A program made the position numbers and the translations under genes. From NCBI GenBank assembly GCA_025201765.1, contig MU623362.1, positions 124,001-188,000 on the forward strand: a stretch of DNA of 64,000 nucleotides. Direction: 5' to 3'. Of the stretch, positions 25,169 through 35,049 are shown piece after piece. Numbering within the stretch: position 1 is the first letter of the stretch; every line of letters starts with the position of its first letter. The stretch comes from Daldinia sp. FL1419. Its lineage: Eukaryota; Ascomycota; Sordariomycetes; Xylariales; Hypoxylaceae. The notes beneath the pieces are model-generated. The model saw nothing but the letters and a program-made list of their open reading frames with translations, did not search any database and had not been told where the DNA came from.

Positions 25169-25918
25169 ATGAATATTTTCCACCTACTGCTACTGGCCTT
25201 CCCAGTCGCCATGGCCCTAGAATTGAAGCTCGATTACTACCCCGCATCCAACTACAGCCGCACAGGGGTTCTCGTGCTCCCCGGCGGTGGGTACGAGTTT
25301 ATTTCCATGGAAAAAGAAGGGACGGCTCCGGCACAATGGCTCAACGACCGCAAGATACACGCATGGGTGCTCTCTTACACGACCGCCGGTCCGTCAAGTC
25401 CTGCGCCCATATATCCAGCTCCACAGCTCGAGGCGCTAGAGGCGGTGCGGCGGATTCGGGCATCGGGACGCATTGATAAGCTAGGAATATGGGGTTTTAG
25501 TGCAGGTGGACATCTCGCCGCCGTGACGGCGACAGAGCCCGACGTGGCGCTGGATTTTGCGATCCTTGCTTATCCGGTTATCAGCATGGCGGCGGGCATC
25601 ACTCACGAGGGGTCGCGCCGCAACCTAATCGGCGACGGGTGCGAAGCCGGTTGCGACACCGAGAATGCCATGAGCGCCGAGAAGCGCGTAAACGAGAATA
25701 CGCCACCAACTTTCCTGTTCCACACCGCAAACGACGGTACAGTGCCGGTACAGAACACGTTGGGATTCTCTGTAGCGATGGCCAAGTATAAGAGGGCTTT
25801 TGAGATTCTTATTCTTCCGAACGGTCCGCACGGGCTTGGGTTAGCGTTGGGGGATGAACGGCTAAGCTGGACGAGTGAGCTGGAGAGGTGGTTGAAACTG
25901 TCCGTCTTGAATGCTTAG
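25169..25918 (+). CDS. Secreted alpha/beta hydrolase (acetyl-xylan/feruloyl esterase-like)
   Basis: A 249-aa intronless protein. Residues 1-16 form a signal peptide (MNIFHLLLLAFPVAMA), so secretion is expected. The fold markers are LVLPGGGYEF (35-44, the HGGG-like oxyanion loop), the nucleophile elbow GFSAGG with Ser111, Asp189 in FHTANDGTVP and His221 in PNGPHGLGLA. Spacing and loop sequences resemble the BD-FAE/Axe-type esterases common in gut and soil bacteria, which remove acetyl or feruloyl groups from plant polysaccharides. The size, about 250-280 aa, fits. A Cys pair at about 158 and 162 could form a disulfide. The substrate is inference; a lipase-like or other small-ester role is possible. 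The gene is isolated in sparse DNA, intronless and compact, which makes acquisition from bacteria worth testing. Confidence 0.88.
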   Translation: MNIFHLLLLAFPVAMALELKLDYYPASNYSRTGVLVLPGGGYEFISMEKEGTAPAQWLNDRKIHAWVLSYTTAGPSSPAPIYPAPQLEALEAVRRIRASGRIDKLGIWGFSAGGHLAAVTATEPDVALDFAILAYPVISMAAGITHEGSRRNLIGDGCEAGCDTENAMSAEKRVNENTPPTFLFHTANDGTVPVQNTLGFSVAMAKYKRAFEILILPNGPHGLGLALGDERLSWTSELERWLKLSVLNA

Positions 25919-28291
25919 ACTACCTACCTATCTAATGAGGCATCCTGTTCAAAGTTCCTATTCCCGATTTCTAGTAAGATTAGATAAATTCGTTCGATGA
26001 GACACCCTCTGGGTAAAACTAAAGATAAAGATATAGAACCCGTTAAGCACCTAAGTTGAAGTAAATCCCTGTACACTCGTGTGATTCCCAGCAATCGGGA
26101 ATCGATATGTCCTAATATCGCAACAAACATCAACTGTATAAAATAAGTACCACTTTATACGGAATCCGTACCTACCTAGGTGGTAGTCAAGTTATCGTCT
26201 AAAGGCAATAAGCTTGGCTAGATGTATATCATGCCATTTCCGAAGTATACTAGGTTGTATTAGCATGAAGAAGCCCTCAATGACCCGATAATGCTCATAG
26301 AAACCACTAGATTCTTAAAGGGCTGCGGAAACTCCTCTCGAAGTTCTCAGGTCAAAAGGACCCCAAAGGCGCAAGTGCGTGGCTAGTAAGACCACATATA
26401 ATAGCTAGGATATATTACCTAGGTATCCCTATGTGCAAACAAGGAATACTAGACAAAGCTTTGTCAATAGTATACATACCCCTTACCCAGAGGTCTGTAA
26501 GGGCTGTTATCTTAACGAACTTATAATGAACCTCGGGTATTTAGCACTTCATGTATGGAGAAATACGGTAAATATCGAATAACCTATAGGATTTCTCTTG
26601 GTTTAGACCTAGCCAATGTAATTATGGCCTAGGCCGTCACTGACTGTTTATACCACCACATTGCGCATCACAGTCACCCCGTTATCTGCCTCCACGAGTG
26701 TGTTAGATTAAGAAGTCACAGGACGACTTCCCAGTTATTGGCAATGCGCATAGACTTCCGATAGGCGGATTCTTGGACGGGGCTTCCTGAGCGTACCACG
26801 GACCTTTACGTCTTAGAAAGAGCAGCATCGCGGCTAGCTCGGCGAGACTTGGAATTTAAGTCAATACGTAGGTATATTTCGGTTCGCTGCAGAACAGATA
26901 CTTAGAGGTCGCTAGCAACTTGCACGTCACTTCGAACCATATACCAACCATAGACTACTGATGCTATATCTAGTTTCTGTTGACGCCGTCCTAAAATCTG
27001 TACCAACAATAAGTGGTTCCTCAGATCCTAGCGTTCCCCTGACCTCCTTTTTTTTTTGGCCTTGTACCTGGGCGCCGATTCGAGATGGCATATTTTCTTG
27101 GCTTTCTTTCCCAAAAAGGGCCCTTATACCTGATTATCTGCTGACCGTTATGTTCTTAGGCCCCTAGGTAATACGCTTAGGATGATGAGAGACATTTATC
27201 CATAATCGATATTATGGCGATACTTTAAATGCCAGGTCCGTCTTGACTAGAAACTAGATTACATGCGATACCCAACGTATGGTTGAAGAGTGGCCTCGGG
27301 TAAGGTACCGTGATTCGCAACACGGGCCGAGTTGAAGATTTAGGCCTTCCTAGCGGTGTTCGTTAAGCGCCGAGGATAACCTTTACCAACATGCTAAATT
27401 TCGATGCAACATTCCATATCCGTGCTTATAATTTCCTTTTTGGACTTTGGACAGGCCATGTCCTCTACATAAAAGGTAAGAGACCCCTTTAGGCGACCTG
27501 AAGTCATCGGGCGAATAAATATGTTCTAAGAGCATCTTCGGCGAACTGCCATGCTTTGAGGATCGTACTTAGGATTATCTCCGGTTTCATCAGAGTTGGT
27601 CGGAAGGATCAGTGGTCGGTATATAGGACAGCGTTATGCCTAGCCAATCATATCGACAGCCGATCCGACGGAATAGCCCGTGATTGGCTACACATAACCA
27701 ACATGTCTTTGATGCTGCGGCCCTTCCCAAGCTCCTTTCTCGTAGTTCTTTAATGATTTTTCTTCCTATCTTTCTTTTGAAGCTGCATGAACCAAACTCA
27801 TCGATGCCACATTCGTGGTCGTCCTAATGTGTAGGTAGTCGATCAGATAGATACCGTCCGATCTAGCCGTAAGGGAGGGCATACGACTCTTCTATCTTCT
27901 GTACCGCGTCCGATTTACTACCTACCTATGAGGCAGTGCCATGTTGCACCACTAGAAGAGATATACCCCGCGGCTTCTGATTCACCACATTTTATGTAAG
28001 TAGGTATAGTAATGCTACCCTATTCGGGGATTGAGATCTTATGTATATTGTAAAACCCACTCTGAGTATCTTCAGAGCATGCAGGCCTCGGAGAATGCCT
28101 GAGGCAATATGAAACTAAATGATAAAAATTGTGAGGCAACCAACTATCTTGGTAAGTATAAGAATGTGGTATTCCTTCATCAACTCAAAGCTGGAACCAG
28201 AACATAACTCCATCTTAATATCAAACTCCCCTCTTACCTTCAAGACTCCAATTCCACATTTTTGAGGGTCGCCCACACATCCTAGGCGGTC
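25919..28291. other. Gene-free stretch
   Basis: No gene is recognised. Frames are below 70 codons. CCTAGG-type tracts occur at about 26.17 and 26.42 kb. Confidence 0.45.
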
Positions 28292-29470
28292 ATGTATTAT
28301 CATGGTGGAAATCATTTTGATGGCGTATACTGCTCGCCCACTTCCTTGAAATGGAACCCAGAGCTCGTGTTAGGACTTGTCAACCATTCCAAAGGCCGTA
28401 TAACGTGCATTGGCTTTGCAAAAACTGCGGGTCGGAGATGTAGAAGAGATATTGCTGAAGTCAAGGTCAATGGAGCAGAATATATCCTCCGTCAATTAGC
28501 GATGGAGTCGGCTTCCAGAGCCGCGGTATCACTGGAACTCCAGACAGCAGCAAGAGAGATGCTATGTTGGCAGCATAAAAAAGATCTTCTAGACGAACTT
28601 GCCAAGTGGAGATCTTACCTCAATAGGTGGGCTAGCGAGCACGAGAAGGAATCTCCCTCTAGTACGGACACGGAGTCGGATGTGGATGCTGACAATGGTA
28701 CGAATGCGTGGTACCCAGAATATACATTTGACGGCCTCCAGAATCATCTTTATGAAATACTGAGAGAGTATCAGAAAATGGAGGAAGAAAGGGCCAAGCG
28801 CGCTGAAGCGGGGAGGCGATGTAAGATGGAGGAGCAAAGAAGACAAGAGGAACAAAAACGTAAAGAAGAGCAAGAGCGAAAACGCAAAGAGGAAGAGGAA
28901 AAGGAGAAGGAACGGAGACGGAGAGAAGAACAGCGAAGGTGGTACGAATATGAGCAGAAACGGAGAGAAGAAGAGGAGCGAAGGTGGCAAGAAGAGCTGA
29001 AACGACAGGAAGAAGAGTGGAAGCGGAGACAGGAAGAATCCCGAGAAAGGGCATTCCGCGAGCGAGTCCGTCTTGCCAAGGAAGAGCGCGAACGTAAGGA
29101 AAGAGAAAAAGTGCAAAAGGAGGCCGAAGAATGGCGCTCTTCATGGGATCGCTACTCTTCGGCATGGAGCAATGGAACCCACATGATACCGGGGAGCATC
29201 CCATGGCCGGTGAAGTCAGGACAACGATCGGACGTCAATGAAACCAACATAAAGCTGTTCTTTGCCAAGGCACCGCCGGAGCCTCTAGTCGACTCGGGGG
29301 AGAAACGATACAAGTTTATAAATGCAGAAAACATGAGATGGCACACGGATAAGGTTATGCAACGATTTGGTCAGGATGTCGTTTACGGCCCTTCACGGAC
29401 TGCCCTGAACACCGTTGCCAAGGTTATGATTGAGTTACGACAGGAGGCCCAGAAGACTAGGAGGACGTAA
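28292..29470 (+). CDS. Coiled-coil protein with Cys/Arg N-terminal motif and RWHxDK tail
   Basis: A 392-aa single-exon protein of three parts. Residues about 33-95 carry the pattern ITCIGFAKTAGRRCRRDI...EYILRQLA followed by MLCWQHK; a similar Cys-x-Gly...RRCR block opens many uncharacterised filamentous-fungal proteins. Residues about 155-290 are a long Glu/Lys/Arg-rich helix, almost certainly a coiled coil or single alpha-helix. Near the end is NMRWHTDKVMQRFG (RWHTDK at 349-354), which resembles the RWHPDK segment of J-like/NFKBIL1-like proteins, with Thr replacing Pro of HPD. Without the intact HPD it should not stimulate Hsp70. No signal peptide or membrane segment. Function is unknown; a scaffold or stress-related role would be a guess. 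The antisense strand of the helix gives several long spurious frames. Confidence 0.8.
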   Translation: MYYHGGNHFDGVYCSPTSLKWNPELVLGLVNHSKGRITCIGFAKTAGRRCRRDIAEVKVNGAEYILRQLAMESASRAAVSLELQTAAREMLCWQHKKDLLDELAKWRSYLNRWASEHEKESPSSTDTESDVDADNGTNAWYPEYTFDGLQNHLYEILREYQKMEEERAKRAEAGRRCKMEEQRRQEEQKRKEEQERKRKEEEEKEKERRRREEQRRWYEYEQKRREEEERRWQEELKRQEEEWKRRQEESRERAFRERVRLAKEERERKEREKVQKEAEEWRSSWDRYSSAWSNGTHMIPGSIPWPVKSGQRSDVNETNIKLFFAKAPPEPLVDSGEKRYKFINAENMRWHTDKVMQRFGQDVVYGPSRTALNTVAKVMIELRQEAQKTRRT

Positions 29471-30000
29471 GAATATCGCGAGTATGGCGTTCAACTGTGT
29501 TTGGTGGTTCCCCGCAATGAATTATGCGGTATTGATATGAGGGAAGGCGTACGTGTGACTAAGAGTTGCTGCTTTTATAGCTTGTAAGATATTGGTACCT
29601 ACCTAGTTATTATTTATCCATCTTCCCATGGAAGTCTTGACATTATTCAAAGTGATTGGTGCTGAGAACGGCGAGCGCTAGCTGAACCGGTATAGAATGT
29701 AGTAGTAGATTCATCCGTATTCCAAGTGTAAGTAAACTCTGAAAAGCTGAGAATTGTTTAAAGCTATGAACATCATGATTTTCTTCTAGTAGACGGCCAC
29801 CGTTGTTGTTACGGGTCAAGAAAATCCTATAAACACGATATCTTGAACATGGCTTTGGAAAGGGGAACCCGACATACGCATATAATCGATTAGGATGTTA
29901 AATGCTGTACTTCTTTCGGTTTATGCATATTATACATTTATCAAAATAGATGACGCAAATTTCTCCAGGATTCCAATTGTAAAGTTATCTCAGTGGGGCT

Positions 30001-30104
30001 CAGACTAGGAGGACGGTTTTTCTTTGTATCTTTTGAGCCACCGCATTTTTTAGCCAATCAGACCCCTGACATACCACATATACGAAAAACCGTCTCTTAG
30101 TCTG
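30001..30104. repeat. Imperfect inverted repeat, 21-22 bp arms
   Basis: The left arm (30001-30022) starts CAGACTAGGAGGACGG and ends GTTTTTC. The right arm (30084-30104), read on the other strand, is CAGACTAAGAGACGG followed by TTTTTC: one substitution and one single-base indel. The spacer is 61 bases and contains a CCAATCA motif. It lies exactly at the left border of the AT-rich block. Confidence 0.7.
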
Positions 30105-30124
30105 AGGTAGGAATGTGATCGTTT

Positions 30125-31300
30125 GTATAGTAGTGGATTATATTAAAAATTACAAATATTAAAATAATTATTATAATTGAGAAATAAGTATCGAAATTTA
30201 TTTTAGTATATATAATTAAATTATTGCGAATTTAATGCAATTTTTTTTATATTTTTATGATATTTAGTTGTTAATATATTTCATAAAGAGGGATTTATTA
30301 TTATTTTTATTATTATTTATTATTATTTTTTTTATTATTATACGATATACTAAATAATTTTTCTAAATTATTAATATATTTATTAATATATTCAAATTTT
30401 CATTATAAGGTTGGTCTGCTGCTTTTTAATTTACCTAAATTACTTTTGAATTGTTTGTTAATGTATTCCAGGAGCTTTGAACCTTAATTTTGAACTGCTT
30501 GCATTTATTCTCAGTTGCTCGTGTTTATCTTCAACTACTTGCATTTATTCTTAACTACTTACATTTATCCTTAATTGCTTACATTTATCCTTAACCCAAT
30601 TATCTTCCAACACAAATCACATATTTGAATTTTAAATAAATTCAATTTAAATATAATATTAATTTTAAATTTAAAAAATATATCTTAAATTTACAATTAC
30701 ATATTATAACATACTTCCAAATAAAAAATTAAGCTTTTAAATAGTAATACAAACATATTCGAGGTTAGAAAAGGTTATTTTTAAATTATTAACAAAATTT
30801 AAAATTAATTGAAACATTATTGATTATATTATTATTAAATATTATATAAAGGTAAAAATACGCAATTTTTATTTTTCAAATTTAATAACATATTAATATT
30901 ACAATAAAAAAATTAAAAAAAATACTAACAGACTTTAAAATATTTATAATTAACCTTTATAACTTGTACAAAATAAATAGAACTTTTTATTATTTCGTTA
31001 TTATTTAATAAAGATAACAATTAAATAATATATTAACAGAAATTTAAAATTACTAATTATATATAATATTTTTATTTTTTTCTTATATTATATAAAAATT
31101 AGATATAAGGTTTTATATTAATTATTATTACTTTTAAACATTTATAAATTAAAAATATTTATTTTTATTATTTGATTATTAATTATTTTAATAAAAATCT
31201 TTTTTGTTTTATATAGGTATTTTCCGTAAGAACCTTAAAAAATTATATACGTATTTTAAATTAAAATTTTTGTAATAGCATATACAGCCCTACAAATATA
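30125..31300. repeat. AT-rich, RIP-like degraded repeat block
   Basis: About 1.2 kb is almost entirely A and T, with endless TATT/AATA/TTAAA words, no open frame, and abrupt borders to normal composition. Around 30.5-30.6 kb are four near-copies of ACTTGCATTTATTCTTA, suggesting a decayed tandem unit. This is what repeat-induced point mutation leaves of a transposon in ascomycetes. The original element cannot be identified by eye. Confidence 0.7.
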
Positions 31301-31554
31301 TTTGTATGGACCATACTATGGTAGCTGTGGTAGCTGGTTAAAAATCTCTAGTCTAAGCTCGCTAAGATAATCGTAAAAACAAACCAAATAATTACAAGTT
31401 TGGTAAACGGATACGAGTACCTACCTACCTACCTAGGTTACCTGTTAATTAACGTGCCAACTCCCAATCTGCCAATTTGCTACTCCAGTAATCTGCTCAT
31501 CACCAATGCCAGACGAGAAGAAATCGGGTTCAGACCCGCCCTAACACAAGAGAG

Positions 31555-31602
31555 CATGGCAACAGACCATGGCAATAGAACATGGCAATAATATGGCAAA
31601 GG
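31555..31602. repeat. CATGGCAA short repeats
   Basis: Four copies of CATGGCAA or ATGGCAA occur at 8-14 base spacing. Confidence 0.6.
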
Positions 31603-31967
31603 ACGTGACGATTCGAGTTACGCATGGGTTAGCCCCAATAATAAACCTCCAATAGTTCCAGCCGGACAAGCCAGGCAGGACGATGATTCGGTGTTATGAA
31701 AAGGATTGCTAAAGATTGCTAACTAGTAGTAACGTATTGCTACCTTGCTAATTTCCAGGTAGCCACGCGAACACCAATTGCGCGAAAACGTCGATGCAAT
31801 GTTGTGCTACTGCAGAGATATCGCCCATCATTGCCTGAAGCTGGGATTTAAGCGACACGATATTGCAGAGGAAAAGTCAATTATCTCCGCAGTGTGACCA
31901 TGTCTTCCCGACCACAGCCAAGACCACAGTGGAAAATCACAGTGAAAAACCACAACGACGAAGGCCA

Positions 31968-32003
31968 GCTCATACAGCTCATACAGCTCATACAACTCAT
32001 ACA
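31968..32003. repeat. 9-bp tandem repeat (AGCTCATAC) x4
   Basis: Four back-to-back copies of AGCTCATAC, the last one with a G-to-A change. Confidence 0.85.
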
Positions 32004-33703
32004 ACCAAACTACACCGAATGCTTTGTAATACGATGCTTCGCGACCTAAGGCTTAGCATTGGCTCGTTACCTTGTCTCGTAGTGTTACCGTTGCCGTCCC
32101 ACGATAGAAAATGTGAAGATGATGATATGGGAAAACCCAGACTACCGGTAGCTTGCCGTTCGGTTTCGGGAAGAAGAATCTCCCACGTTGGCGGAACAGA
32201 GAGAGCCTAGAGAGCCAAGGCGGTAATGGAGTTTCTAGTCGATACACCAGGATATTGTACGGATCCGAACACCACGCTGGATCGCTTAAACCACGGACAT
32301 GGGCCATACTACTTCTAGTATATCGCTGTTTTTTAGTATGCAACTAGCTGACCTTGGTCCAGGGGAACGGCAAGGCGGCCGGGCTTAGTCTAGTGTAGTT
32401 CGACGGGTGAGGTCCCCCCCCCCAGCTACCTATGTAGTCAAGGTCAACCAGTCTAGCAAGTGTGGATTGTGGAGAAACAAAGTCGACTGGTTGTTCTAAA
32501 AGCAAGTTTTGCTACAGGAATCACATTTCTTCTTATCATCTTACTGGACGCCTACACATACAGCGACGCTGATCTTCCCATGCAGACACGGGCTTACCTT
32601 AGGGACGCTGACTCTCTAACTCGTTGCTGGTGCAACATAGAAGCCTCGGCAGCCTTTGCGATGACGGTGATAACTCTTTCATCTCGTCGCTTATACCCAC
32701 GTTTATACCCAGGCTACCAGGTAAAAGCTCTCAATCTCGATCTTGAAGACTAGGGTTGGGATTATGGAAACGCCCCGGGCATCGTCGGGGGTTTATTCGT
32801 CCTCTCTAAAAGCCCTCATCGTGCAAAGAAAGGTATTACCACCCCGTCCTTAGTAAGACATTAGGGCAGCTATGGTATCTTTCCAGTCTGCGTTATCGTT
32901 TCTTACCTAAGTTTGCATAGATGTGTGCTACTAGGGAAATAGTGCTTCGCGACTAACCGTAGCTACTTCAGCATCGGAAAAAGATGCTATTCGAGATGGA
33001 ATACACAGATACACATAGTCCTACCGACTGGCCATGCAGCTTTGTAGCTCGTAACTTGTAGCGGTGACATTCATCTCCACGCACCACATGTTACTCGTGA
33101 GGGGTTGGTGGTGTTGTTGGGCCAGTGCGGTTCCAAGATCTCAGCCTCGACTACATCATCGTTACCAGCGTACATGGATCATCCCTGAAATCTGGTTGAG
33201 CTGTAAACATCCTTGCTGGGCAACCAGCCTTTCCCTTGCATCTGCGATATCGTCTTGGCTTGCATAGCCGGAGCCTAGGCCTGCGCCGTCGTCGCCTGGT
33301 TTCCAATCTTCCGGTTGCCGAAATAATTCACCATAGTCGACCGATTACATGTCCGTGTTGACTGACTTTATCATCAGAAAGTGGAACGGACGACTTGATC
33401 GGCGGACCGGTCGCTAACGATCAACCGTCTCCTTCCAAGTCGAGTTGTCTCTAAGTGACACTAAAGGGCGTGTTCAGCAACACTTCCTTCTTAGGCACCA
33501 CGTCTATCCAATCCGCCAAGATGGAGGGATTTGGTCCACTCCCATCTCCGTTACACAAGGCCACGAGGTGTGAGGCAGGCCGGGCAAGCTTTTTTTTCAG
33601 CAAGCATTTTGTCGTAGATTGGCCGAGCACTTAGGCCGTGGGAAGATGTCATGACAGACTAGCGACGCTGTGCAGCTCTCGTGCATTGTATGGTAGGACG
33701 AAG

Positions 33704-33709
33704 ATATAA
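33704..33709 (+). promoter_or_regulatory. TATA-like element of the wall-protein gene
   Basis: ATATAA follows GAAG and precedes a pyrimidine-rich leader (33720-33780). The ATG lies about 225 bases downstream. This is typical of highly expressed fungal genes, but only motif evidence supports it. Confidence 0.3.
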
Positions 33710-33933
33710 GAAACCTGCCATCCCGTCTTTCTATATCTTCCTTCTCATCACCAACCTCCCCCAGCCCGCTGCTTTCTCAAGGCCTCGCCATCGAGTAACT
33801 CCTTCGTTAAGGTTACTTAAGACCTTCGTTGAGTCGTGCCGCTTCTTACTCGCCTCACGCTATCGTAGTGTTTACATAGCTTCAGCTTACCTTCGCTATA
33901 AGTTTTCGCCACAGCAGCAACCGTTAATCCAGA

Positions 33934-35049
33934 ATGAAGGCTGTTTACGCTGCGTTGGCCTTGGCCGCTTCGGTCATGGCAGGCCAGGACCACGAGTCGG
34001 TTGTCACTGCCACTACCTACGAGACAACTACCGTCTGCCCTATCACCAACACAGTCACCTCTGGAGGATCGTAAGTTATCCATTTGACTTTTGTGATATG
34101 CGCTTTTAGTATAACCCACTTACTGCCTACCAGGACCTACGAGGAGACCGCTTACACGACCTCAACCGTAACCGTCACCTCATGTGCCGGAGGTAACTGC
34201 GGAGGCGAGGCTACGGTGACTGCCCCTGATACTACCGTTGGCACCACCACTGCCGTCGAGGTCACTTACACAACCACGTGTCCCGTCACGGAGACGGTCA
34301 CCGCCCCCGGCAAGACCTATTTGACAACATACACCACGACTAGTGTGGCAGTCACTTACGTCGACACCACGTTTGTTAAAACTGTAACCGGACCTGGTGC
34401 TACCCACACTACCGAGGACGTCGCTTACACCACCTTGACTTCGCTATGCCCCGTTACTGAAACCAAGACTCTGGAGGGTTCTACAGTCGTTGTCACATGG
34501 ACCTCGACCTCGACTATCAAGACTGCGGTACCTACTACCGCCACCGCGTACACCTCCTACACCGTTACTGAGCACGTATCCACTGAAGTGTTCGAGACTG
34601 TCACCTGCCCGGAGACAGTCCACACTACCGTCTCCGAGGGTAAGACCATCTACGTTACCGAGACCGGTACCGAGACGCTCTACACCACCAAGGAGTACAC
34701 CGTCACACAATCCCTCCCCGTCACCAAGACCAAGGAGATCGATGTGACCGTGACCTCGGAGGCTACCGCGGGCGAGACCGTCACCGCCAGCCCGACTGTC
34801 TGGGTCACTTACAGCGACACCACCATCGTCACCAAGTCCAAGCCTGCCACAACTGTGCCTTACCCTACCACAGTTTCCGTGCCCGCCTCCAGCAGCGCTG
34901 TTTCTAGCGCTGTCGGCACCACCTACATCCCCTCGGCTCCCTTATCCTCCTCCACTGGGGTTCCCCAGGTTCCCTCCAGCGCCCTGGCACCCCAAGCCAC
35001 ACCTGTCGCAGCCGTCTTGGCTTTCGCAGGTCTCGCAGCTCTGCTGTAA
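33934..35049 (+). CDS. GPI-anchored Thr-rich cell-wall protein
   Basis: Exons 33934-34070 and 34134-35049, with a 63-bp intron (donor GTAAGT, acceptor CCAG), join in frame to give 350 aa. The ATG is set by the signal peptide MKAVYAALALAASVMAG, which is absent from the longer frames around it. The mature region is built of Thr/Val/Ser-rich strands, with the Cys-Pro motif repeated (VCPITNTV, TCPVTETVTA, LCPVTETKT, TCPETVHTT), so it is probably heavily O-mannosylated. The last 50 residues are a Ser/Pro/Ala stretch followed by the hydrophobic tail PVAAVLAFAGLAALL, a GPI-attachment signal. Such proteins are covalently linked to glucan and act in wall structure or adhesion. It resembles the general class of fungal Thr-rich GPI wall proteins; I do not assign a specific gene name. 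Confidence 0.92.

Larger units (their letters stand above)
29471..33933. other. Sparse region with AT-rich block and simple repeats
   Basis: No protein-coding gene is recognised. The stretch contains the inverted repeat at 30.0-30.1 kb, the AT-rich block at 30.1-31.3 kb, the CATGGCAA and AGCTCATAC tandem repeats (31.5-32.0 kb), and the probable promoter of the wall protein. The frames at 31.9-33.3 kb show no domain. Confidence 0.45.

Noticed and set aside
28589..29204. Long open frames antisense to the coiled-coil gene (up to 181 codons)
   Set aside because: Shadow frames of the Glu/Lys/Arg-rich helix; their Phe/Leu/Ser-rich composition is what the complement of GAR/AAR codons gives.
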